Counted from the first letter of the stretch, positions 10,977-23,094 are shown. The stretch: DNA of 64,000 bases from Voacanga thouarsii (GCA_026120185.1 JANUWF010001218.1:4030001-4094000); one strand, 5' to 3'. Notes: generated by a model from the sequence alone, not told the origin. Numbers and translations: made by a program.

Positions 10977-12757
10977 TGAAGGCATAAAAAGGGAAAACAC
11001 AAGGCACGCAGCGGAAGCGAAAACAAAAAAAATTGAAGAACAAGGGAACCGAACAGAACTAGCACTTGCTCCGGTAGCCCTAGCCGGCACCGGTTGCACT
11101 TTGTAGTGATTCTGAGGTTAAAAAAATTTACCTCTTTTCCTCGTTCTAAGAATTGGCTGGACTAGAATGTGAGGAACTAGGGTAGGTACGCTGGTGGAGA
11201 CCTTTGGTGCGATTCCTACAAGTCTCCTACTCCATTTGTGCATGTATGTGAATGCCAAACTCTCGATCTTCCAATATATGGCCTGCCTAATTCCGTTTGA
11301 TGAACAACTCACAAACTAAGGAATATTTTCCGGAGAGAGAGACGTCTGGTTCTTTTCACAGAGAAGAAGCTGTAAAAAAAAACCACAATCACCAATCCTC
11401 CTATTTAATCTAAATAAAACCCTAGGTTAAACTGGATTGGGCCATTGGACTCTTAGTTTAACCTTTTGGACTAAATTAATTATTCTAATTAGAACCAACT
11501 AATTGGCCCAACAAATAATTAATTTTCCAGCCTAAATAAACTAGTCCAATTAACAAGTCTATATTAGTTTAGTCTCAGGTTAATCTTTAATTATTCAAAT
11601 TGGGCCAAAGCCCTGAATAATTAATTAACCCACCAAACTAATTTAATTAATTCTCTCTCTCCATGGACCTTTATTTTATCTTAGCCCAATAATTAAATCA
11701 GACTACTTAAATAAAATAAATTCTATTTAATTTAAGATCAATTCCTTAGCCTGTATTTAATTAGGACTCACGGTCTATACTATGGACCAAAAGACATACC
11801 GCCTTAGCTACTAAAATGACCAAAATATCTTTGCTATATAAATAGCTATATTTTGCATTTTAAATATTTTCTAATATCACCATAAGAAAATATTAACCCC
11901 AAGGATAATGCTGCGTTAGCAAAGTCTCCGACCTACAGGTGTAATGACTAAAATACCCCTCTATACATCGCCATACATTTTAAGAAGAAGAAGTGTACTA
12001 GCACCTCTTTAAATGACATGTACTATCCTTGCGCTTCTAATCCAATGATTTATGACTTCTTAGACTGTTTCCGCTTTCCAAGAGAGCTCCCCTAAAGCAA
12101 ACATTCAAGTCATGTTTCTCAGGGTCCTGGATATTTAGATCATTTAGACAACCACAAGGGGTAATATAGTATAGAAACTATCTTGTACAAGTCTGTCTTA
12201 ACTAACTAGTCACACATACCCAACATGCAAGTATATTGGCCTTACGATAGAACCTCAACTATAGCATATCAAAGTACATGCTTCCAACTTCGTCAGACCA
12301 CCAACTTATACTCAAGTCGTAGAGTAATAGTCCACGCTGTAGCAGTAGTAGTCAAGATTTCTATCATATAGTACTTTTAAGAAACCACTACTACAGGTCC
12401 TGTTCTACGTATTCGAAATACGCTTATGTCATGAAGTGAGTGGACTACTCACTGACTAAAGGTAAGCCATTCCCCATTTGGAATTTACAATATAATAACT
12501 TAAATATGATGAAATTCCCATTCTTATTAATCGGTTAAGAATAAATGTTTATGTGTTAAGTAACCCGTAATCCGTACCTTACTGTGAAAGACCTCCATTC
12601 ACATGGACCACTTACTTAAATACAATGGGTCTTTTCCAAACGTAATTGTGCACAGATAAAATGTAAATTCACAAACAATTTCTGAAAATAAACTCTTTTA
12701 TTAAAACGTTTGATATTTACATAAAAAACCTAGTCTAAGAGGGCATATTTCCCAACA
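10977..12757 (-). repeat. Copia-A 3' LTR
   Basis: 1781 bp. On the minus strand it starts TGTTGGGAAATATGCCC and ends CCTTTTTATGCCTTCA. The near-palindromic CGTAT-TCGAA-ATACG (12408-12422) is shared with the LTRs of Copia-B and, in decayed form, Copia-D. It has only a short GA run (about 11331-11341), where the 5' LTR has a long one. Confidence 0.88.
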
Positions 12758-12770
12758 ATCTCCCACTTGC
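12758..12770 (-). other. Copia-A polypurine tract
   Basis: GCAAGTGGGAGAT on the minus strand, directly before the 3' LTR. It is identical in core to the tracts of Copia-B (28411-28420) and Copia-D1 (45171-45183). It primes plus-strand DNA synthesis in LTR retrotransposons. Confidence 0.8.
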
Positions 12771-12773
12771 ACT

Positions 12774-15700
12774 CTAAGACGAAGTAAGTTCGTAGGTGCC
12801 CACCCCTATGGCATCTAAGTGTCTCTTGATGACTCTCTCAGCCAGAGGCTTGGTGAATGGATCAGCTAGATTATTCTCGGAGGCAATCTATTTCACCACG
12901 ACTTCCCGTCTCTGGATGAAATCCTGAATCAAGTAGTACTTCCTCTCGATGTGCTTCCCCTTCTTGTGGTTCTTGGGTTCTTTAGATTGTGATACTACTC
13001 CAGTGTTGTCGCAATACATCACAATCGGACTGCCCATGTGTGGCACGACTCCAAGTTCTGAAAGGAACTTTCGGAGCCAGATTGCTTCATTGGATGCCTC
13101 CGAAGCTGCTACATACTCAGCTTCCATGGTTGAGTCAGCAATATAAGATTGCTTGATACTCCTCCATGAAATAGCTCCTCCAGACAAGGTGAAGACATTT
13201 TCACTGGTAGATTTCCTCTTATTTTTATCCGCTTGGAAGTCTGAATCTGTGTATCCTATAGGAACCAAGTCATCAACCCTGTAAACCAGCATATAATCTC
13301 TCCTTTCCTTGAGGTACTTGAGAATATGCTTTATAGCTTGCCAATGAACCTCCCAAGGGTTTAACTGATATCTGCTAACCAAGCCTACGATAAAGCAGAT
13401 ATCTAGTATAGTACACAGTATGGCGTACATAAGACTTCCCACAAGCGAAGCGTAGGAAATCCTATTCATTCTGTCATTTTCTTCTTGAGACTTTGGATAG
13501 TCCCTTAAAGAAAAAGACAACCCATGTCTGCAAGAAATTAGAGCTCCCTTACATGAGTTCATATTGTACTTGGCCAACATTTTGTTAATGTATGCCGCTT
13601 GGGATAATCTAACATTCTCTGTTTCCTATTTCTAAGAAGTCTAATCCCGAGAATGTAGCTGGCTTCTTCCAAGTCCTTTATACTAAATTGACTAGACAGC
13701 CAAACCTTTGTAGATGACAATGACCCTACATCATTTCCAATGAGTAGAAAGTCATCCATATACAAGACAAGAAAAATCACGTTAATGTCTTCAAGTTTCC
13801 TGTACACGCATAGTTCATCATTGTTTTGAATAAAACCATAAGACTTTATAGTCTCGTTAAAACGAATGTTCCTTACTCTCGATGCTTTCTTATGTCCATA
13901 AATGGACTTCTTAAGCTTGCAAACCATATGTTCTTGACTTTTAGCAATAAAACCTTCCGGTTGGGACATATAGATGTCTTCGCTAAGATGGCCATTTAAA
14001 AATGCCGTCTTGACATCCATTTACCATATCTCGTAGTCATAATGACATGCGATGGCAAGGAGGATACAGACGGACTTAAGCAGTGCTACCAGGGAAAAGG
14101 TTTTCTCATAATCGATTCTCTCTTTCTGAGTATACCTTTTCGTCACAAGTTTAGCTTTGAAGGTTTCCACCTTCCCATCCACTCTCCTCTTTTTCTTATA
14201 TACCTACTTACACCCAATGGGTTTTATCCCTTTAGATGAAGTTACAAGATCCCAAACCTGATTGAAGTATATAGACTTAATCTCGACTTTCATTGCTTCA
14301 TGCCATAGATTTGTATCGGCATCAGTAATAGCCTCCTTGTATCTAGTGGGGTCTTGTTCCTGATAGTCAGAGGCTAGCTCGAAAGCTTCTCCAGTCCATC
14401 TCTCTAGAAGCCTAGACACTCTCCTACTACGATGAGGCTCCAATTGTACAGGCTCGTGAGGCTGTGCCTCTTCTTATTTCACAATCGGGTCAGAAGAAGT
14501 TGATTCCGAAGATAACTTCTCCTCAAGTTCCAACCTAGTTGAACCTTTCGTGGAAGTACTTTGATCATCCTCTAAGTATCTAGTATTGGTACTTACCAGT
14601 ACTTTCTGCTCTTTAGTATGATAAAAGTAACCACCATTTGTCCCTTTTGGATACTCAACAAAATAGTATAATTCTGATCTTGGTTCCAACTTGTCTCCCT
14701 TGACCAGTACATAAGCTGGACAACCCTATATCCTGAGATGATTCAGACTTGGCTTATGCCCAATCCACAAATCATAGGGAGTCCTAGGTACTGACTTGTA
14801 AGGCACCAAGTTCAGAATGTATGCTGCTGTTTCTAGGGCATATCCCCAAAAAGACACTGGAAGAGTAGCATGAGACATCATACTTTGGACCATTTCCATC
14901 AATGTCCTGTTCCTTCTTTTAGCTACTCCGTTCTGCTGGGGTGCTTTCGGCGCAGAGAGTAAGGATACTATCCCATGATGTATCATGTAGTCCTTGAATT
15001 CACTCAGGAGGTACTCTCCACCACGATCCGATCGTAAGGTCTTAATCAATTTACTTGTCCGACGCTTTACTTCAACCTTAAACTTTTTGAACTTGTTAAA
15101 AGAGTCAGACTTGCGTCTCATCAGGTAAATAAAACCAAACCTCATATAATCATCCGTGAAAGTGATGAAGTACTCAAAACCCCCTCTAGCTGGTGTAGAC
15201 AAGGGACCACACACATTATTGTGAATAAGACTCAATACCTTCTTGGCTCTATCCGCCTTAGGGGTAAATGACATTTTGGTCATTTTTCCCATCAAGCAGG
15301 ACTCACACTGAGGCTAATTTTTCAATCTCAATGAGCCCAAAGGCCCATCATGGATTAACCACTAAATCCTGATTGAGTTTATATGACCCAACCTTAGATG
15401 CTAAAGATAAGAGTAATTGACATTGGTCTTTCTCTTCCTTATTAAAGATTCAGATTTAGTGTTATTTAATGATTGTTAATAGGGTTTAAGAAAAATAGAT
15501 TTCCATACATATGCCAAGTACATAAAATTTCTCCATCTCTACTGATAGAAATACCAGAATGGAAAGACACAGAATATCCATGATTTATTAGTTTTGCAAC
15601 CGAAATAAAATTCTGTCGAAATCCAAGTACATATAAAATATCTTTCAAAACCACTATTCTATTACAATAAAAAACAAGATCTAGCTCTCCCATTGCAAGG

Positions 15701-16670
15701 GCCCAAACTTGTGCTCCATTTCCCACACGTAGTCCATGTTCACCCTTTTGGAGTCTCCTAATCTTTCCAAACCCCTGCAAGGAGTTACGATGTGATTAGT
15801 GGCTCCTGAATCAATAATCCAAGTGGAAGTTGATCCAATCATTGATATAGACTCTAGATAGAAAACATTACCTGTGGGGTTTTTCTTGGTTTGAAGATCT
15901 AGACACTCCTTTTTCCAGTGTCCCTTCAGTCCACATTTGAAGCACTTGCCATTGGGTTTGTCTTTGGGCTGGGTCTTGGGCTAGATCGCTGCGTTCCCCT
16001 TATTCTTCTTGAACTTCCTGGGCTTGGGCCTAGTTCTAGAAGATGAAGCCTTAGCAATCATAGCCTTTGATTGTGGCTTCATGACCTTCTCCGCCATTTG
16101 GAGCTCCTTCATCAACTCAGTTAAACTCATGTTTAACTTGTTCATGTTGTAGTTCAACTTGAACTGAGTAAAGGAACCTGGTAGAGATTCGAGAACCATG
16201 TCCACTTGGCTCTCGGGGTCAATGACAGCCCCTAAGATTTCTGCCTCCTCGAAAGTAACAATCATCTTAAGCATATACTTTCTGATTGATGCTCACTCAG
16301 CCATCTTAGTATTTATAATAGTTCAAAAAGCCTCCTATCTTGCGGGCCGGCTCTTATCCGCGAATATTGTAGCTAATGATTGAGTTATGTCATACGTAGT
16401 GGTCATGTGCTCATGTTTGGACTGGAGCACATTAGACATGGAGGCCAACATATAACAACGAGCCATCTCGTCGGCCTTCTTCCATGCCTTCTCAGCCTCA
16501 CGCTCTTCGACGGTGGAATCTTTAACAGGACAGGTTTCGTAAAGGACATACTTATACTCTTCGGCTGTAAGTATTATGTCCAGGTTCCTCTTCTAGTCCA
16601 CATAGTTTGGTCCCTTTAGCTTATCTCTCGGAGAATAACGACCAATGGACTAAAAGAACCCCCCCACCAT
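12774..16670 (-). pseudogene. gag-pol: Copia-A gag-pol polyprotein, inactivated
   Basis: Minus-strand order: Gag from the CAT at 16668-16670, with zinc knuckle CX2CX4HX4C at about 15905-15946 (CFKCGLKGHWKKEC). Protease follows with IIDSGATNH near 15810, then integrase (about 15295-14726, first Asp in TDD, second in SDRGGE). RT has an intact YMDD at 13751-13762, and RNase H with TMEAEY and YCDNTG lies at about 13300-12890. It encodes the capsid, processing, integration and reverse-transcription functions. Damage: a stop at gag codon 26 (16593-16595, Trp to stop); the integrase Glu of the DDE triad replaced by Lys (14918-14920); frameshifts near 13590 and elsewhere; stops between the open pieces. 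It cannot make a full polyprotein. Confidence 0.9.
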
Positions 16671-18326
16671 TTCTGAAAAATCGAAAAATAAAAGAATAAG
16701 ATTTAGTTTGTGAAAACAAAACAAATATGTGCACTTTATCCTTATAATCAAAACTGAAAATAATTAATTTGGCTCTTAAGAAAACTGACATAGTTTCTTG
16801 GAAAGATTAACAGTCCTCTAAGCTAAGTGTGTTGACCACCACAAATTAATTTTCCTTCTAGGTAATGATCTAGAAGATAACTCTATCGAGGGGATGACCG
16901 TTTCCTCTCATTTCCTATAGACATATCTCGCACTATGATCTCCAACGAGGGGCTGGCCGATCATAGTACGTGCCTCGGGTTATTAATTGCATCCCTCCAT
17001 TAGATCTAGATCCTTATGGTATCTCCATCCTATACGGGTTCACTCCTAGGGTGACGCGAGGGGGCCCACGATCTCTAATGAGGATTGTGATGGAAGTCGT
17101 AGGGCCGTTGGAACCCCTCTCCCACTTAGTCTTTTAAAACAAGGGTTTTCTGAAAAATATCTCTTTGAAAATTTTCATTAAGTTTTCCCTTTAACTTAAA
17201 AATAAAATATCTAAATCTATTAAAATCTCTATGTCAAGGTTTATATCATTTGAGAGATTTTTCCTATGGACTAATTTTATTTAAGTTAAAAACTTAATGA
17301 TTTCAAAAAATTTTCAATTAAAACTTTCTAAAGACTTTGGTCTCAAGTTTATTTGACAAAACAAATTTTCTTGTGCCAAAATAAAACAAAATGGCTTTCT
17401 ATTTTAACTTACAAAAATATCTAAATCTAATATATTTTTTATATCAGGGATTAAATCCTTTGAGAAAATATCCAAGGATTAATTTTTTGTTCAAGTTAAA
17501 ATAACCATTTAATTTGTAGAAAAATGTTTTCCTTGTTAAAAATATTCCCAAAGACTTTGGTTTTTGAGAGACCGTGCACATAGATACTTGAAAAAAAATA
17601 GCATGCTAGAAAACAGTAGACGTTTTCATACTTTTTTATTTTGTAAACCTAAGTACCCAAATAATAGAATTAAATACATTAATTAATTAATGGTCTTGTC
17701 TAATCGTAAAGTCCCTTATTAATATTTTTCATGCAAAAATATTCCTTGAATATTAACTATTGCAAAATATTAACTTCTGACTGGTATGGACCCCAAAAAC
17801 AAAAGAAAAATGAAAGAAAAATTATAAGGAAAAAATAAAAAATTTCTCCTTGGTCCACTGCACCCGACATACTGGATCGAGCACCCATCTGCACTGTGGT
17901 CCGTTGCACCCACCGCATAGAACTAGGACCCATGGGTGACCTAAAATCCGGAAGCGAGTCCAGACCCTAGTCGGCACCGGTTCTTACCGTGTTGGTCTGA
18001 CGAGTTCTTCTGCAGTTATTTTTTCTGCGAATTTCTTCTGTTTTTCTGTACAACTTTTGATACTATTGGCTCTTCGATTTCAATCCCAATACAATGAAAT
18101 CAATAAAAACCAATAATCGTCTATACCCATTAACATTAGGTTTACATAATTTGCTAAGAAAAACAGTAAATTACACATCTCCTATACTTCAATCCGAGAG
18201 GTTTAACAGAGAATCTATCCAAACCAAAACAGCGAAGGATCACGGTTTAATCACACATATGTGTCCAATTTTATTCAACTAGATGCTCCGTATATTTTCA
18301 CAAAACCTTCATGCTCTGATATCAAT
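16671..18326 (-). other. Copia-A primer binding site and long 5' leader
   Basis: The primer binding site TGATATCAGAGC (18313-18324, minus) matches the initiator-Met site at all but one base. The leader is non-coding and closely parallels the Copia-B leader. It contains a duplicated module ('ccaaag' blocks near 17331 and 17549) and a repeated CGGCCAGCCCC/CGGTCATCCCC motif pair (16941-16959 and 16882-16900). A GC-rich GGCACCGG word lies at about 17970-17980. Conservation of non-coding leader parts suggests RNA functions such as packaging, but that is inference. Confidence 0.7.
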
Positions 18327-18698
18327 TGAAGACATAAAAAGGGAAAACACAGGGCACGCAGCGGAAGCGAAAGCAAAAAAAAAAAAAAAAAATGAAAAAA
18401 CTGAAGAACAAGGGAACCGAACAGAGCCAGCGCCGGCTCTGGTAGCCCTAGCCAACGCCGGTTGCACTCTGTACTGATTCCGAGGTTAAAAAAATTTACC
18501 TCTCTTCCTCCTTCTAAGAATTGGCTGGACCAGAATGTGTGGAACTGCGGTAGGTATGCTGGTGGAGACCTCTAGTGCAATTCCTGCAAGTCTCTTGCTC
18601 CGTCTGTGCATGTATGTGAACGTCAAACTCTCGATCTTCCAGTATATGGTCTGCCTAATTCCGTTTGGTGAGCAAATCACAAACTAAGGAATATTTTC

Positions 18699-18765
<67 letters not shown>

Positions 18766-20184
18766 GTTTGGTTCTTTTCATAGAGAAGAAGCCATAAAAA
18801 AAAAAAAACCACAATCACCAATCCTCTTGTTTAACCTAAATAAACCCTAGGTTAAACTGGACTGGACTATTGGACTCTTAGTTTAATCTTTTGGACTAAA
18901 TTAATTATTCTAATTAGAACCAACTAATTGGCCCAACAAATAATTAATTTCCCAGCCCAAATTAACTAGTCCAATTAACAAGCCTATATTAGTTTAGTCT
19001 CAGGTTAATATTTAATTATTCAAATTGGGCCAAAGCCCTGAATAATTAATTAACCTACCAAACTAATTTAATTAATTCTCTCTCTCCATGGACCTTTATT
19101 TTATCCTAACCCAATAATTAAATCAGACTACTTAAATAAAATAAATTCTATTTAATTTAAGATCAATTCCTTAGCCTGTATTTAATTAGGACACACGGTC
19201 TATACTGGGGACCAAAAGACACACCGCCTTGGCTACTAAAATGACTAAAATATCATTGCCATATAAATAGATGTATTTTGTATTTTAAATATTTTTTAAT
19301 ATCACCATAAGGAAATATTAACCCCAAGGACAATGCCACATTAGCAAAGTTTTCGACCTACAGGTGTAATGACTAAAATACCCCTCTATACATTGCTGTA
19401 TATTTAAAGAGGAAGAAGTGTATTAACACTTCTCTAAATGACATGTACTATCCTTAGGCTTCTAGTCCAATGATCTAGGACTTCCTGGATTGTTTTCACT
19501 TTCCAAGGGAACTACCCTAAAGCAAACATCTAAATCATGTTTCCCAGGGCCCTAGATATTTAGATCATTCAGACAACCATAAGAGACGATATAGTATAGA
19601 AACTATCTTGTACAAGTCTGTCTTAACTAACTAGTCACACATACCCAACATACAAGTATATTGGTCCTACGATAGAATCTCAACTATAGCATATCAAAGT
19701 ATATGCTACCAGCTTTGTCAGACCACCAACTCATACTCAAGTCATAGAGTACTAGTCTACGCTGTAGCAGTAGTAGTCTAGGTTTCTACCATATAATACT
19801 TTTAAGAAACCACTACAACAGGTCCTGTTCTACGCATTCGAAATACGTTTATGTCATGAAGTGAGTGGACTACTCACTGGCTAAAGGTAAGCCATTCCCC
19901 ATTTGGAATTCACAACATAATAACCTAAATATAATGAGATTCCCATTCTTATCAATCGGTTAAAAACAAATGTTTATGTATGTGTTAAGTAACCCGTGAT
20001 CCGTACCTTACTGTGAAAGACCTCCATTCACATGGACCACTTACTTAAACACAATGGGTCTTTTCCAAACGTAATTGTGCATAGATAAAATGTAAATTCA
20101 CAAATAATTTCTGAAAATAAACTCTTTTATTAAAACATTCGATATTTATATCAGAAACCTAATCTAAGAGGGCATATTTCCTCA
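18327..20184 (-). repeat. Copia-A 5' LTR
   Basis: 1858 bp, pairing with 10977-12757. It is longer mainly because of the (GA)n run at 18701-18764. Its outer end (20184) is degraded. The U3 near-palindrome is at 19833-19847 with one change. Extensive identity to the 3' LTR suggests a fairly recent insertion compared with Gypsy-1. Confidence 0.88.
18701..18764. repeat. (GA)n microsatellite in the Copia-A 5' LTR
   Basis: An uninterrupted GA dinucleotide run of 64 bp. The corresponding site in the 3' LTR (about 11331-11341) has only about five units. The difference must have arisen after insertion by slippage, since LTRs are identical when formed. Confidence 0.95.
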
Positions 20185-20356
20185 TAATCGTTAGACAAGA
20201 AGGAAAAACTTTTGTTTTTGAATGCTCAAATAAAAGGTAAAATCGTTACCTTTGTTACTTGTTAAACTTGTTTTAAATCACATGCTTGTGATCCTGGGGC
20301 TTGGATTTCTTATTTTCCGCCACAGTAATCGTTATTGTGATATAGAAATCCCATCA
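20185..20356 (+). mobile_element. LTR1-family solo LTR, right part
   Basis: It aligns with the last ~170 bp of the LTR1 copy at 43087-44800 (the 'aggtaaaa...gttacctttg' block, the TTATTTTCCG block, terminal CA at 20355-20356). It is followed by the TSD ATTAC (20357-20361) that matches 10126-10130, which closes the solo LTR. Confidence 0.8.
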
Positions 20357-20361
20357 ATTAC

Positions 20362-20946
20362 TTGGTATAGTGAGGAGATTATTGAGTATACAAGCGAAGG
20401 AGGATGAGTATCATTAACAGAGGGAGAATATCTTTTATACATGATGCTTGATCAACCAAGTACCTTATAGAGTAATCATTGATAGTGGGAGTTGCACCAA
20501 TGTTATAAGTGCTAGTGCGATGGAAGAAATGGGCTTGGAAACAAGGAAGCATCCACAACCCTACAAGTTGTAATGGCTAAATGAAAGTGGGGAATTAAAG
20601 GTTAATAAACAAGCTTTGATTGCAATTGATATGGGAAAATATTAAGATGAGATCTTGTGCGATATTGTTCTTATGCAGACAAGCCACCTACTTTTAGGGA
20701 GACCATGGAAACATATATAATAGGGGAGTAATGCATGATGGGAAGGAAAACACCTACACTGTGTATAAGGAGGAAAAGAAATTCATTTTACTTCCTATGT
20801 CTCCAAGTGAAGTGAGCAAAGATCAAAAGATTATGAGAGAAAATGAGAAGAAAAAGATTGTTCAAGAAAATGAGAAAAAAATCGAGAGAGAGAACACTTA
20901 GAAAAAAAGAAAAGGAATATAGAGAGAGAAAATAAGAGAAATAAGA
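20362..20946 (+). pseudogene. Gypsy-1 protease region
   Basis: It continues the Gypsy-1 pol after the LTR1 insertion. It contains the aspartic protease active site IDSGSCTNVI (Asp codon 20481-20483) and a downstream LLLGRPW segment, as in Ty3/Gypsy proteases, which cleave the polyprotein. Stops interrupt the frame. A Lys/Glu-rich linker follows, and the region is cut at about 20946-20984 by the Copia-B junction. The N-terminal part of RT, including its first catalytic Asp, is absent and does not reappear after Copia-B. Confidence 0.8.
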
Positions 20947-21323
20947 TAATAAAAGAATTTATTGATGAAAATCGTTTGTGAATTTATTGGGAATATGCCC
21001 TCTTAAGACTAGTTTTCTGATGAAAATATCGAATATGTTAATAAAAGAATTTATTTGTTAGAAATCGTTTGTGAATTTATTTTCTTTATTTGTGTACATT
21101 TTCATTTGGAATAGACCCATTATGTATAAATAAGTGATCCATGTGAATGGAGGTCTTTCACAGTAAGGTATGGATCATGGGTTATTTAAACACATAAACA
21201 ATTGTTCTTAACCGATTGATGAGAATGAGAATCTCTTCATGTTTAGGTTATTATGTTATGAATTCCAAGTAGGGAATGGCTTACCTTTAGCCAGTAAGTA
21301 GTCCACTCACTTCATGACATAAG

Positions 21324-21338
21324 CGTATTTCGAATACG
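21324..21338 (+). promoter_or_regulatory. Candidate U3 regulatory inverted repeat
   Basis: CGTAT-TTCGA-ATACG, followed by GTAGAACAGGACC. The same element occurs at 28762-28776 (Copia-B 3' LTR) and 12408-12422 and 19833-19847 (Copia-A). It is decayed in Copia-D LTRs (about 35430 and 56100). Persistence in LTRs that otherwise differ suggests a protein-binding site in the promoter region; no function is shown. Confidence 0.35.
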
Positions 21339-22664
21339 TAGAACAGGACCAGTAGTAGTGGTTTCTAAAAAGTATTATATGGTAGAAACCTAGTCTACTA
21401 CTGCTACAATGTGGACTAATACTCTATGACTTGAGTATGAGTGGGTGGTTTGGCGAAACTGGAAGCATATGCTTTGATATACTATAGTTGAGGTTCTATC
21501 GGAGGGCCAATATACTTGTATGTTGAGTATGTGTGACTAGTTAGTTAAGATAGACTTATACAAGATAGTTTCTACACTTTATCGCCCCCTGTGGTTGTCC
21601 GAATGATCTAAATATCCAGGGCCCTGGGAAACGTGACTTGGATGTTTGCTTTAGGGTCGCTCCCTTGGAAAGCGGAAACATTTCAGGAAGACGTGGATCA
21701 TTGGACTAGAGACCTAAGGATGGTAGATGTCTTTTAGAGAGGTGTTAGTACACTTCTTCCTCTCTAAATGTACGGCGATATGTAGAGAGGTATTTTAGTC
21801 ATTTCACTTGTAGGTCGAAGACTCTGCTAATACAGCATTGTCCTTGGGGTCAATATTTCCTTATGGTGATATTATGAAATATTTAAAATGAAAATTACAT
21901 CTATTTATATAGTAGGGGTATTTTGGTCATTTTAGTAGCCAATGTGATGTGTCTTTTTGGTCCTCGGAATAGCTCGTAAGTCCTAATTAATTTTTGGATT
22001 GAGAAAATGATCTCAGTTGAGAGAGTTTTATTTTATTCGGGAAGTTTAATTTATTATTAGATTGGAATAAAATAAATAGAGAGAAATTTATTATCTGGTT
22101 TAATTGGTTAATTAATTATTCAGGACTTGGGTCCAGTTTGAATAATTAGAAAATTAACCGAGACTTAAACTAGAGGAAAATAATTATTACTTAATTATTT
22201 ATTGGGTTATTTATTTAATTAAATCCCAAGAAATAAATAATTATAGTTTAATTATTTTTTGGTTCATTTGGATTCATTTATTATTTATTGGGTTATTTAT
22301 TTAATCCCAAGAAAAATAATTAATGTTTATTATTTTAGATTTTTTGGGTCCAAGAAAAATAATAAATATTATTTTGGCCCAATAGCCTGGACCATAGGAT
22401 TTTTCCGAACACAGTTTAGAAGAGTTTGGAATGAAGCCGAAATTTATTTTTTAAATAATATTCGGGTATAAAATTCCAAGAATATTATTTTTATCAAAAT
22501 AATTATTTTTGGTTTCATGACTCTTGGCTTTTTGTGTGGAAAAATAAAATAAAAGAAAAAAATATACTCTCTCCTCTCGTGTCTCTTGATGTTCTGTTTT
22601 CTGGCTTTTGGTTTTGTTTGTTTTTACATAAGAAACCAAGCCATGCCAACAGATGGTTTATTGA

Positions 22665-22982
22665 ATGAAAAGTCTCTGTCTTTCTCGTGTTCCTGGCTTT
22701 TGGTTTTTTGGCTTATGGCCTTTGTTGACCATAATAGATGAAAAGCCAATAGATGGCTATGATGATGAACGAAGAGTTTGTGAAAAATTTAGTGAGATCA
22801 TCTTCTTCATTCCATTTAGTGCTCACCAACTGGAAACTAGGCTGGGAATATTCCTTGAACTGAAAAGTCATGCATTGTTCATTTCCACCAGAGGAAAGAA
22901 GAAGAAGACAGTGCACTGGACGGATGAAGATGAAGTTGTTCTTGAGCTTCAATTGATTCAATCATGTTCTTCATGTTTTTAA
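22665..22982 (+). other. LTR-embedded 105-codon open frame of Copia-B
   Basis: Open from ATG to stop, and matched by a same-length frame in the 3' LTR (30103-30420). The C-terminal half is the most protein-like part (KKKKTVHWTDEDE). A splice-donor-like AGGTATGT follows the stop closely. I recognise no family. The two copies differ at about seven residues, mostly by amino-acid-changing substitutions, which argues against selection on the protein. A captured piece of host exon is possible; chance is the default. Confidence 0.3.
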
Positions 22983-23094
22983 GACTCCAAGAGGTATGTT
23001 TTTATCCCACCATGCTGCTGCCTTACTCTGGTTTATGTTCTTGTTCCTCCATTTTCATACCGTGAGCATGCTCTGTAAATTTGTCAATCCTTCA

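Larger units (their letters stand above)
10977..20184 (-). mobile_element. Copia-A: full-length Ty1/Copia element, minus strand
   Basis: 3' LTR 10977-12757, polypurine tract 12758-12770, gag-pol 12774-16670, leader and primer binding site 16671-18326, 5' LTR 18327-20184. The integrase-before-RT order is Copia. The long LTRs (about 1.8 kb) and long leader (about 1.6 kb) recall Angela/TAR-type elements. It is inserted in an LTR1 solo LTR. The outer end of its 5' LTR reads CCTCA instead of the CCCAACA seen in the other LTR, and no TSD is found. A deletion at the right border therefore seems to have removed the LTR tip together with about 0.7 kb of the host LTR. Confidence 0.9.
20985..23094 (+). 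repeat. Copia-B 5' LTR
   Basis: 2110 bp. It begins TATTGGGAATATGCCC where the 3' LTR has TGTTGGGAATATGCCC, and ends CAATCCTTCA. The U3 near-palindrome CGTATTTCGAATACG is at 21324-21338. The outer start looks rebuilt: 20947-20984 repeats interior LTR text found at about 21041-21080. A 105-codon open frame lies at 22665-22982. Confidence 0.9.

Noticed and set aside
10536..11099. 187-codon minus-strand ORF as a gene
   Set aside because: It crosses the junction between LTR1 and the Copia-A LTR, so it is a chimeric accident; only its LTR1 part is discussed as a finding.
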